In this document: positions 16,464 through 24,425 of the stretch, one piece after another
Layout: each line of letters opens with the position of its first letter
Numbering within the stretch: position 1 is the first letter of the stretch
Origin: JAAYUK01 sp964392915
GTDB taxonomy: Bacteria > Nitrospirota > Thermodesulfovibrionia > Thermodesulfovibrionales > Dissulfurispiraceae
Length of the DNA stretch: 64,000 bases
Assembly: GCA_964392915.1 (NCBI GenBank)
Contig: CAYMRS010000002.1
Location: 32,221-96,220, forward strand
Direction: 5' to 3'
Position numbers and translations under genes: made by a program
The notes under the pieces: model-generated
What the model was told of the DNA's origin: nothing
Databases searched by the model: none
Seen by the model: only the letters and a program-made list of their open reading frames with translations

Positions 16464-18376
16464 TATTTGTAACTCCTTATTCCGGGATGTACGGTTTCAA
16501 ATGCCAGCGGCTCCCTGTGGAGTTCCGGCTCTTTGTCGGCACCCTTGAATTCCCACGCCGCGACATAGCTGAAGTTCTCGTCGTCGCGTTTTGCCTCGCC
16601 GTCCGGCATCTGGTACTCCACACGAAAATGGCCTCCGCAGGACTCATTGCGGTAGAGCGCGTCGCGGGCGAGCAGTTCGCCGAATTCAAGGAAATCCGCG
16701 ATGCGGCCAGCGCGTTCAAGCTCCTGGTTCAGCTCGGCGCCGCTGCCCGGGACTGTGACGTTTTTCCAGAATTCCTCTCGAATGCCCGGGATTATTTCGA
16801 GCGCCTTCTTCAGGCTCTGCTCACTCCGCTCCATGCCGACGTGCTCCCACATGACCTTGCCGAGTTCACGATGGAATTCCTTCGCCGTCTTTTTGCCATT
16901 AATCGATAGAAGCTTTTTTGTCTGATTCCCGACATCCTGCCTCGATTTGTCGAACTCAGGGTGGTCTGTTGTCACGTTGCCAGGCCTGGTCTGAGCCAGA
17001 TAGTTGGCAATGGTATATGGAATGACAAAGTAGCCGTCCGCAAGTCCCTGCATGAGCGCACTGGCTCCCAGGCGGTTGGCGCCGTGGTCCGAGAAGTTCG
17101 CCTCGCCGAGGACGAACAGTCCCTTGAGATTGCTTTCAAGGTTGTAGTCTACCCAGAGTCCACCCATCGCGTAATGAAGCGCCGGATAGATGCGCATCGG
17201 CTGTTTATAGGCGTTCTCATCGGTAATGCGCTCGTACATCTCGAACAGGTTGCCGTACCGTTCACGGATTTTATCCTCGCCGAGGCGGCATATGGCATCG
17301 GCGAAGTCAAGGTAGACGCCGAAGCCCCCGGGGCCGACGCCGCGGCCTTCATCGCAGGCTTCCTTTGCCGCACGCGATGAAATATCGCGCGGCGCGAGGT
17401 TTCCGAAGCTCGGATACTTGCGCTCCAGATAGTAGTCACGCTCATTTTCCGGTATCTCGCGCGGCGGGCGTTTGTCACCTTTTTTCAGCGGAACCCAGAC
17501 TCTACCGTCGTTTCTGAGCGACTCGGACATCAGCGTCAGTTTTGACTGGTGCTCACCCGAGACTGGGATGCAGGTCGGATGTATCTGCGTGTAGCAGGGA
17601 TTTGCGAAGAACGCGCCTTTCTTGAATGCGCGGTAGTTTGCGGTCACGTTGCAACCCTGCGCGTTTGTCGAGAGGTAATAGACGTTGACGTACCCGCCGG
17701 TGCAGAGGCAGACCGCATCGGCGGCATGGGAGCGGATCTGTCCAGTTACCATGTCCCGGACGGTGATGCCTTTTGCCTCGCCGTCGATCACCACGAGGTC
17801 GAGCATTTCAGTGCGGGTATGCATGGTGACCGTGCCGGCATGTATCTGACGGGAAAACGCCGAATATGCTCCGAGCAAAAGCTGTTGCCCCGTCTGGCCG
17901 CGCGCATAGAAGGTGCGCGATACCTGAGCGCCGCCGAAGGAGCGGTTGTCGAGGTATCCCGCATAATCCCGTGCGAAGGGAACGCCCTGCGCCACGCACT
18001 GATCAATGATGCTGTTGCTGACCTGAGCGAGACGGTAGACGTTTGCCTCGCGGGCGCGGAAGTCGCCGCCCTTGATGGTGTCGTAAAAAAGACGGAAGAT
18101 GCTGTCGCCGTCATTCGGGTAGTTTTTTGCTGCGTTGATGCCGCCCTGCGCTGCAATGCTGTGGGCGCGCCGGGAACTGTCCTGATAGCAGAAGGCGTCA
18201 ACGTTATAACCGAGCTCGCCGAGAGTTGCGGCAGCAGATGCTCCAGCCAGACCGGTGCCGACCACAATGATTCTGTATTTTCTCTTGTTCGCCGGATTGA
18301 CCAGTTTCATGTCCTGGCGATGTTTGTCCCATTTTTCTGCGAGCGGACCGGACGGGCATTTTCCATCAAGTATCAC
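16463..18376 (-). CDS. sdhA: Succinate dehydrogenase/fumarate reductase flavoprotein subunit
   Basis: A 637-residue catalytic subunit interconverting succinate and fumarate with covalently bound FAD. Visible motifs: the dinucleotide fold VVGTGLAGASAAATLGELGY (about 37-56), RRAHSIAAQGGINAAKNY for the flavin site, the active-site HPTCIP, and the C-terminal GEANFSDHGANRLGASALMQ. Length and sequence match the Geobacter-type FrdA class closely. Translation is coupled to sdhB by a one-base overlap, and 12 bases separate it from sdhC upstream. Confidence 0.96.
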   Translation of the reverse strand: MILDGKCPSGPLAEKWDKHRQDMKLVNPANKRKYRIIVVGTGLAGASAAATLGELGYNVDAFCYQDSSRRAHSIAAQGGINAAKNYPNDGDSIFRLFYDTIKGGDFRAREANVYRLAQVSNSIIDQCVAQGVPFARDYAGYLDNRSFGGAQVSRTFYARGQTGQQLLLGAYSAFSRQIHAGTVTMHTRTEMLDLVVIDGEAKGITVRDMVTGQIRSHAADAVCLCTGGYVNVYYLSTNAQGCNVTANYRAFKKGAFFANPCYTQIHPTCIPVSGEHQSKLTLMSESLRNDGRVWVPLKKGDKRPPREIPENERDYYLERKYPSFGNLAPRDISSRAAKEACDEGRGVGPGGFGVYLDFADAICRLGEDKIRERYGNLFEMYERITDENAYKQPMRIYPALHYAMGGLWVDYNLESNLKGLFVLGEANFSDHGANRLGASALMQGLADGYFVIPYTIANYLAQTRPGNVTTDHPEFDKSRQDVGNQTKKLLSINGKKTAKEFHRELGKVMWEHVGMERSEQSLKKALEIIPGIREEFWKNVTVPGSGAELNQELERAGRIADFLEFGELLARDALYRNESCGGHFRVEYQMPDGEAKRDDENFSYVAAWEFKGADKEPELHREPLAFETVHPGIRSYK

Positions 18377-18388
18377 GGTCGTTCCTCC

Positions 18389-19102
18389 TTATTGCACTAT
18401 GCCGGCAAGGACAGCCGCCGGTATGGATGTGTAGGCAAGAAAAACAAACGCCGCAACGCAGAGCGCGAGGCGTGACCAGAGCGGCAGGGTCTTGTCGTTC
18501 GCGAGTCCCATTGTCTGCAGCCCGCTGTGCACGCCGTGCGAGACATGCAGGGCTATGGCGAACATCCAGACGCCATAGAGAAGGGAGACCCCGGCCTTGC
18601 TGAAGCCGGCAACGACCATCGTATAAACATCGGGGCGGCCCATCGTATCTTTCAGAACACGCGCGGCCGTATCGGGATACAACATCTGAACGGTAAAGTG
18701 CAGGATATGATAGACGAGGAGCAGGGCGATGACGGCTCCGGTCCAGATCATCGTGCGAGAAGCAAGAGTCACTTTTAGGTATTCGCGTCGGGCATAGGGC
18801 GTCGGCCGCGCAGACTGATTCTCAAGCGTAACTTTGATGCCGAACCAGACATGAATTGCGAATATGAGAAGCATGGCTGCACGGAATGCCCAGACGACCG
18901 GCGGCAGCGCATGCAAAGCCTGACCGTAAGCATTAATCCCGCCCGGTCCGGCATAGAGGGACATGTTGCCGATCAGGTGAATGAACAGAAAGGCGACGAG
19001 CCCGAATCCGGTCAGCGCCATGAGCAGTTTCTTTGTAACGGGATTGTCGAGAAACCTGAGACACGAGCAGGTGCAGCCAGTCGATGCGGTTGCCATATTC
19101 AC
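18389..19102 (-). CDS. sdhC: Succinate dehydrogenase/fumarate reductase cytochrome b subunit
   Basis: A 237-residue membrane anchor with about five transmembrane segments. Histidines suited to two b hemes lie in FIHLIGN, IHVWFGI, YHILHF and LHVSHGVHSG, as in the single-subunit diheme cytochrome b558 class that exchanges electrons with menaquinone. The GTG start at 19102 is chosen because AGGAG lies 5-6 bases upstream; an ATG two codons later is the alternative. It is the first gene of sdhCAB, 298 bases downstream of the malic enzyme gene on the same strand. I see no clear terminator in that gap. Confidence 0.93.
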   Translation of the reverse strand: MNMATASTGCTCSCLRFLDNPVTKKLLMALTGFGLVAFLFIHLIGNMSLYAGPGGINAYGQALHALPPVVWAFRAAMLLIFAIHVWFGIKVTLENQSARPTPYARREYLKVTLASRTMIWTGAVIALLLVYHILHFTVQMLYPDTAARVLKDTMGRPDVYTMVVAGFSKAGVSLLYGVWMFAIALHVSHGVHSGLQTMGLANDKTLPLWSRLALCVAAFVFLAYTSIPAAVLAGIVQ

Positions 19103-19400
19103 GAATTCTCCTCACGGTATTTATCAGCATAGTCAGCAATGACCGTGCCTGGTACGAATGCGGCAGCGCCGGGTGCGACGACGCGCGTTGAAACGGAGCA
19201 GTGCTTACGGAGCACGCTGCCTGCGCCGGTTCTGCAAAATCAAACACAATGCCGATTGCCTCATATCATACAACTGGATGATTTCATGCGGTTCAGTCAT
19301 AAAAAAGTGTCGTCGCTGCGCGATACAAACGCGAAAAAGCTGCTGTTACACGCTGAAAACGCACAGAAGCATCAGGCTCATACAGCAGTTATAACAAAAC

Positions 19401-20837
19401 TCACATGGCATGACTTTCCTCATGCCGCTGCAGGCGCGCGGCACCCGTCTTGCGCGCGGCTGCGGCAACGGCATCGGAAACCGCCGTTACCACATTCTTG
19501 TCGAATATGCTCGGGATTATATAGTCCTCATTGAGCTCCTCGTCTTTTACCACTGAGGCAATTGCCTTCGCCGCCGCAAATTTAATTTCATCATTCACGC
19601 ATTTCGCGCGCACCGACAGTAGTCCCTTGAATATCCCCGGAAAGCCAAGGCTGTTGTTTACCTGATTCGGATAGTCGGAGCGGCCGGTTGCCAGAATGCG
19701 GGCATAGGGCAGCGCATCTTCCGGAGCAATTTCGGGGTCGGGGTTCGCAAGGGCGAACACAACCGGATCCTTTGCCATGCGCTGGACATCCGTGCCGGAT
19801 ATGATGTTTGGACCCGAGACGCCGATAAATACATGGGCATTCACAAGCGCTTCGGAGAGCGTTCCGCGAAAGCCCCGTGGATTGGTCTTTGCGGCAAGCG
19901 CGATCTTCGATGGGTTCATATTCTCTTTTCGCCCCTTGTATAATGCGCCCGAACGATCCGTGACAATAATGTCCTGAATCCCGAATTTCAGCAATAAAAG
20001 CGCGGATGCGACACCGGCGGCACCCGCGCCCGCAATTACCATGCGGAGTTTCCGGATATCTTTCCTGAGGAGACGCCCCACGTTCAAAAGCCCGGCGAGA
20101 ATGACAACCGCCGTGCCGTGCTGGTCATCATGGAAAACCGGAATATCGAGCGTTTTCTGGAGGCGCTCCTCGATTTCAAAGCAGCGGGGCGCGGAAATAT
20201 CTTCCAGATTGATGCCGCCGAACGGCGTCGCTATGTTGCGGACAATCTTCACGATTTCGTCGGGATCCTTCGTGCGAAGGGCGATAGGATATGCGTTTAC
20301 ACCGGCAAATTCCCTGAAAATTGCCGCTTTGCCTTCCATAACCGGCATGGCGGCATTCGGGCCGATGTCGCCCAGCCCGAGGACGGCGGTGCCGTCAGTA
20401 ACAATCGCCACCGCGTTGCTCTTCATCGTGTAAGTATAAATCAGGTCGCTCTTTGCCTCGATCGCCTTGCACACGCGGGCGACACCCGGCGTATAGACGC
20501 GTGAGAGGTCGATGTTGGTGCGTATCGGATGCAGACTGTGCATGCCGATTTTGCCGCCGCGATGCGCGGCAAACGTGCGGTCCATCGATTGAATGATCGT
20601 TACGCCCCGAATACGGCCAATCTTCTCCACGATCTCATTTTCATGGGACTCACTGCTGGAATTGATGGTTACATCCCTGAAAATATGCTTTTTTTCAACG
20701 CTCACGATGTCGACCGACCCAAGATCGCCGCCGGCATCGCTGATGACGGTAGCAATTCTGGCAAACATTCCGATGCGATTGTCGATCTTCAGGCGTATCG
20801 TTACGCTGTAACTCGGGCTTGTCGCACGAATCGTCAT
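19401..20837 (-). CDS. Malic enzyme with N-terminal ACT domain
   Basis: A 478-residue enzyme of oxidative malate decarboxylation (malate to pyruvate with NAD(P) reduction). The start at 20837 follows GAGGTGAC by 7-8 bases; a longer frame upstream has no such site. Residues about 5-80 form an ACT domain (VTIRLKIDNRIGMFARIATVI), usually a small-molecule regulatory module. The catalytic part has VYTPGVA, TDGTAVLGLGDIGPNAAMPV, the metal site ISAPRCFEIE, FHDDQHGTAVV, and the Rossmann glycines in VIAGAGAAGVA. NAD versus NADP cannot be decided. It is divergent from fumarase (315 bases apart) and upstream of sdhCAB, forming a malate/fumarate/succinate module. Confidence 0.93.
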   Translation of the reverse strand: MTIRATSPSYSVTIRLKIDNRIGMFARIATVISDAGGDLGSVDIVSVEKKHIFRDVTINSSSESHENEIVEKIGRIRGVTIIQSMDRTFAAHRGGKIGMHSLHPIRTNIDLSRVYTPGVARVCKAIEAKSDLIYTYTMKSNAVAIVTDGTAVLGLGDIGPNAAMPVMEGKAAIFREFAGVNAYPIALRTKDPDEIVKIVRNIATPFGGINLEDISAPRCFEIEERLQKTLDIPVFHDDQHGTAVVILAGLLNVGRLLRKDIRKLRMVIAGAGAAGVASALLLLKFGIQDIIVTDRSGALYKGRKENMNPSKIALAAKTNPRGFRGTLSEALVNAHVFIGVSGPNIISGTDVQRMAKDPVVFALANPDPEIAPEDALPYARILATGRSDYPNQVNNSLGFPGIFKGLLSVRAKCVNDEIKFAAAKAIASVVKDEELNEDYIIPSIFDKNVVTAVSDAVAAAARKTGAARLQRHEESHAM

Positions 20838-21035
20838 TGAGGTCACCTCATTAAACTCTATTAAAGATTCGCAAATAGAAAATATTATATCATTATTGGA
20901 GAGAGTTGCCTCATGTCGCAGCAATTGCTCTCATTCCGCGAGTGGCGGCATTCGCACACAACAGACTGTCGGCGCGGCGCGCACCATCAGAGTCCTGGGT
21001 GGGTTCTCTATACCGTGATGTTACTGCTCCAGCCT

Positions 21036-21064
21036 TTTATCAGGGAAGAGAAAATCTGTATAAT
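21036..21064 (+). promoter_or_regulatory. Possible fumarase promoter in the 20838-21152 gap
   Basis: The 315-base gap between the divergent malic enzyme and fumarase genes has a perfect TATAAT at 21059-21064. The -35 position, 17 bases upstream, is a poor TTTATC. The gap could encode an N-terminal extension of fumarase in frame, but no ribosome binding site supports it. Nothing else was recognised there. Confidence 0.35.
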
Positions 21065-21152
21065 GGGATTCTATATAAGCGTGCCGCGCGTTCCGGCATG
21101 GCACATGCGGCGGGCTTTTCTCATGGTTGATCATCACCCGGAGGTATCAGAT

Positions 21153-22799
21153 ATGCCTGAAGATAACAGTACCTATCAGTATCAGGATCCCTTTTTGCTC
21201 GGATCGGACACCACAAACTACCGCCTGCTCACAAGGGATTTTGTGTCGGTTTCGGGTTTTCAGGGGAAAGAGGTTTTAGTTGTGGAGCCTGAAGCTTTAT
21301 CGTTTCTCGCGAACCAGGCAATGCGCGAAGTTTCGTTCCTGCTGAGACCCGGGCATCTCGAGCAGGTTTCAGCTATTCTGTCCGATCCGGAATCTTCGCC
21401 GAACGATCGCGGAGTTGCGGTGGCCATGCTGCGCAATGCGGAAGTGGCCGCGCAGTTTGAACTTCCGCTCTGTCAGGATACCGGCACCGCTGCCGTTGTC
21501 GCCAAAAAGGGGCAGCAGGTCTGGACCGGTGTGAAAGACGAAGCGTACATTTCGAAAGGGATTTGCAAGACTTATCATGAAGAGAACCTCCGCTATTCCC
21601 AGACGGTAGCCCTGAACATGTACGATGAGGAGAACTCCGGCAACAACATGCCCGCGCAGATTGATTTGTATGCAGTAGACGGCATGGAGTATACATTTCT
21701 CTTTGTCGCAAAGGGCGGCGGTTCGGCGAACAAGACGATGCTGTATCAGGAGACAAAAGCCCTCCTGAATCCGGCCTCGCTCGAAAAATTCCTTATCGAA
21801 AAAATGAAGACGCTCGGCACGGCCGCCTGCCCGCCGTACCATCTTGCTTTTGTTATCGGCGGCACCTCTGCCGAGTCCTGCCTGAAAACGGTCAAGCTTG
21901 CAACGACGAAATATCTCGATTCGCTGCCAACCAGCGGCAACATGGCTGGCCAGGCGTTCCGCGATGTCGCACTGGAGCAGAAAATACTTGAAGCCGCGTA
22001 TGCATGCGGGTTCGGCGCGCAGTTTGGCGGCAAGCACTTCGCGCTCGACGTCCGCATAATCCGCCTGCCGCGCCACGGAGCATCATGCCCGGTTGCGATG
22101 GGGGTCTCATGCTCCGCGGACCGCAACATCAAGGCGAAGATCACCAAAGACGGGATCTGGCTCGAGGAGATGGAGCGCAATCCCGGACGGCTGATTCCGG
22201 AGAAGTATCAAAGCAGTCATGAGCATGGCGTTGTCAAGATCGATCTAAACCGTCCGATGAAAGATATTCTGGGCGAACTATCCAGGCACCCGGTGACAAC
22301 CCGGCTCGCGCTTACCGGCACACTTGTTGTAGCCCGCGATATTGCCCACGCGAAATTCAGGGAGCGCTTCGACCGCGGCGAGGGAATCCCCGAGTATCTG
22401 AAAAAACATCCTGTCTATTATGCCGGTCCGGCAAAAACTCCGGCCGGCAAGCCTTCAGGTTCATTCGGACCGACGACCGCGGGGCGCATGGATTCGTATG
22501 TCGACCTGCTGCAGTCGCTCGGGGGATCATTGATTATGATTGCGAAGGGCAACCGGAGCCAACAGGTTACGGATGCTTGCAAAAAGCATGGCGGGTTCTA
22601 TCTCGGCTCCATCGGCGGACCGGCGGCATTGCTTGCGCAGGAGAATATCAAAAAGGTCGAATGCATCGATTATCCGGAACTCGGCATGGAAGCGGTCTGG
22701 AAGATCGAGGTTGTTGACTTCCCTGCGTTCATACTGGTGGATGACAAGGGGAACGATTTTTTCAGGCAGCAGGCTTTGCCCTCTCTCCTCCATCATTAA
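21153..22799 (+). CDS. Fumarate hydratase, class I (iron-sulfur, alpha and beta fused)
   Basis: A 548-residue enzyme interconverting fumarate and malate. The start at 21153 has CGGAGGT 7 bases upstream; longer in-frame starts encode an Arg/His-rich stretch unlike the family. The N-terminal alpha part holds the three probable [4Fe-4S] ligands Cys107 (LCQDTGTAAV), Cys243 (GTSAESCLK) and Cys320 (GVSCSADRN). The C-terminal beta part has GPTTAGRMDSYVDLLQSLGG. The fused form matches FumA/FumB-type enzymes, which are oxygen-sensitive and common in anaerobes. Between sdhCAB/malic enzyme and a TRAP transporter it completes a C4-dicarboxylate block. Confidence 0.95.
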   Translation: MPEDNSTYQYQDPFLLGSDTTNYRLLTRDFVSVSGFQGKEVLVVEPEALSFLANQAMREVSFLLRPGHLEQVSAILSDPESSPNDRGVAVAMLRNAEVAAQFELPLCQDTGTAAVVAKKGQQVWTGVKDEAYISKGICKTYHEENLRYSQTVALNMYDEENSGNNMPAQIDLYAVDGMEYTFLFVAKGGGSANKTMLYQETKALLNPASLEKFLIEKMKTLGTAACPPYHLAFVIGGTSAESCLKTVKLATTKYLDSLPTSGNMAGQAFRDVALEQKILEAAYACGFGAQFGGKHFALDVRIIRLPRHGASCPVAMGVSCSADRNIKAKITKDGIWLEEMERNPGRLIPEKYQSSHEHGVVKIDLNRPMKDILGELSRHPVTTRLALTGTLVVARDIAHAKFRERFDRGEGIPEYLKKHPVYYAGPAKTPAGKPSGSFGPTTAGRMDSYVDLLQSLGGSLIMIAKGNRSQQVTDACKKHGGFYLGSIGGPAALLAQENIKKVECIDYPELGMEAVWKIEVVDFPAFILVDDKGNDFFRQQALPSLLHH

Positions 22800-22901
22800 A
22801 AATTGCAATGAGCGTGGTGCAAAGGTCGATCCAGTAACGTTTTCTTTATCATTGCGACGGCTGCTGATAATTTTCACTAATAGCAACTATTAGATTACAC
22901 G

Positions 22902-22931
22902 TTGAGTTCTTTCGCTCAGCTTTTGTATAAT
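22902..22931 (+). promoter_or_regulatory. Promoter of the TAXI-TRAP operon
   Basis: TTGAGT (22902-22907) and a perfect TATAAT (22926-22931) are 18 bases apart, about 70 bases before the first TRAP gene. Confidence 0.6.
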
Positions 22932-23004
22932 TTCTGTCATAGCGATTCTGTCCTGCTATGCAAGCCATGTCGTGGACTGCGAAGAAATTATTTCAGGAGG
23001 AACC

Positions 23005-24000
23005 ATGAAAAGATTGTTGATGTGTTCGATGCTGATCGGACTGCTGTTGGGGATGACCTCGATAGCAGAGGCAAAGAAGGTGTTCGTCAAATGGGGCGCG
23101 ACGAGTGTGCGTTCCGGTCTCTATGCCAACACTGTCGCAATGGCAAGTGTTGTGAACAAGGCGTATCCGGGTGAACTGGAAATTACCGTGGTTGAAACGG
23201 GAGGATTTCTCGAGAATCTCGTGAGAATACAGAAAAAATCCATTTTAATGGGTCCCGCGGATGCCGCGGCCGGGTATGCAGCGTATGAAGGCATTATCGA
23301 CTACAAAGGCAAACAAAACAAGGATCTCCGTGCGATGTGGGGCGGGTATGTCACCCCGATTCATATCGTAACGAAGAAAGCCAGCGGCGCCGACACCCTG
23401 GCGAAAATCAACAATCTGTCTTTTGCGAGCAATCCCGGCACCACGTCGGGCCGTGTTATCGAGATGTTCTTTGACGCCAACGGCATAAAGCCTGTTTATA
23501 AAATGATGGGCATCGGGGCAAGCGTTGACGCTCTGAAATCAGGTGTTGCCAGCGGATGGTACAAGGCCGGCTTTAAGGATTCAGCCATAATGGATCTTGA
23601 ATCATCTATGGAAATCAATGTCATTGCTGTCACCAAAGAGCAGATTGAAAAGATGAACCAGAAGTACCCCGGACAGGCGAAAAGCATGCCCATTCCCGCC
23701 GGATTGTTCAAGGCGGTGCCGAAGGAACAGCTGAGTTTTGCCTATGTGGTAACCGATTTCGTTCACAAGGATACGCCTGATGACGTGGTGTATAAAATTC
23801 TCAAGGCTGTGCACAACAACAGGCAGTCTCTTGTGAATACGCTTGCCACGCTCAAGGAAGGCAAGTTCGACGATATGTACGGCAATGCGGAAAAGTACAT
23901 CAATGTGCCGCTGCATCCGGGAGCCGTGAAATTTTATCAGGAAGTTTTAAAGGTGAAAGTGCCTGACAGGCTGCTTCCGCCGGAAATGAAAAAGAAATAG
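23005..24000 (+). CDS. TAXI-family TRAP transporter solute-binding protein
   Basis: A 331-residue periplasmic receptor. The start at 23005 has AGGAGG 4-5 bases upstream and leads into a signal peptide (MKRLLMCSMLIGLLLGM, cleavage near AEAKK). The mature part shows the TAXI pattern: KWGATSVRSGLYANTVAMAS near the N-terminus, a SNPGTTSGRVIEMFF motif and a C-terminal lobe ending PDRLLPPEMK. TAXI receptors deliver organic acids such as C4/C5-dicarboxylates or glutamate to fused DctQM permeases. The substrate here is not readable. The neighbouring fumarase and Sdh genes make a dicarboxylate plausible. Confidence 0.9.
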   Translation: MKRLLMCSMLIGLLLGMTSIAEAKKVFVKWGATSVRSGLYANTVAMASVVNKAYPGELEITVVETGGFLENLVRIQKKSILMGPADAAAGYAAYEGIIDYKGKQNKDLRAMWGGYVTPIHIVTKKASGADTLAKINNLSFASNPGTTSGRVIEMFFDANGIKPVYKMMGIGASVDALKSGVASGWYKAGFKDSAIMDLESSMEINVIAVTKEQIEKMNQKYPGQAKSMPIPAGLFKAVPKEQLSFAYVVTDFVHKDTPDDVVYKILKAVHNNRQSLVNTLATLKEGKFDDMYGNAEKYINVPLHPGAVKFYQEVLKVKVPDRLLPPEMKKK

Positions 24001-24013
24001 GAGGGTGATAATA

Positions 24014-24397
24014 ATGAAAAAAATCCGTCATTTCATTGCAACTTCTTTCATTCTGGTTGTTTCCCTTTTCCTCGTGTCATGCGCCAGCACGGGCAAGCCC
24101 TCCATGACAGCGGCTGTCGAAACAGCTCCGGCAACCGGAGCCGCCGCCTCTGACATCAAGATAACGGGAAAGGGTTTTCAGGCTGATGAAGAGATAGATA
24201 TTCTCTTTGTGCTTGAGGAGACCATGAAAATAGGCATCGGAACGGCCAAGGTAGAAGTCATCAAGACGGATGTTTCCGGAAATTTTGCCGTTGACGCAGC
24301 CATACCGATGAATGCAAAGCCCGGCAAATACCGGATAGAGGTTATCGGCAACAAAGACAGCCAGGCAGCAACGACTGTTGAGGTTATAAAAAAATAA
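24014..24397 (+). CDS. Small beta-rich lipoprotein inside the TRAP operon
   Basis: A 127-residue lipoprotein. The ATG at 24014 is preferred over a GTG three codons earlier because GGAGGGTG is better spaced to it. The signal peptide ends in LVSCAS (lipobox Cys about 23). After a short Ala-rich linker, residues about 45-125 look like one IPT/TIG-like beta sandwich (IKITGKGFQADEEIDILFV, GNFAVDAAIP, GKYRIEVIGN). It lies 13 bases after the receptor gene and 28 bases before the permease gene, so it is co-transcribed. Standard TRAP systems have no such part. A tether or accessory binding role is inferred from position only. Confidence 0.8.
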   Translation: MKKIRHFIATSFILVVSLFLVSCASTGKPSMTAAVETAPATGAAASDIKITGKGFQADEEIDILFVLEETMKIGIGTAKVEVIKTDVSGNFAVDAAIPMNAKPGKYRIEVIGNKDSQAATTVEVIKK

Positions 24398-24425
24398 ATT
24401 TCTGAACTGAAAGGAACTATTCGGC

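Noticed and set aside
17549..18475. Plus-strand 308-codon frame opposite sdhA
   Set aside because: Antisense to conserved sdhA; no family features.
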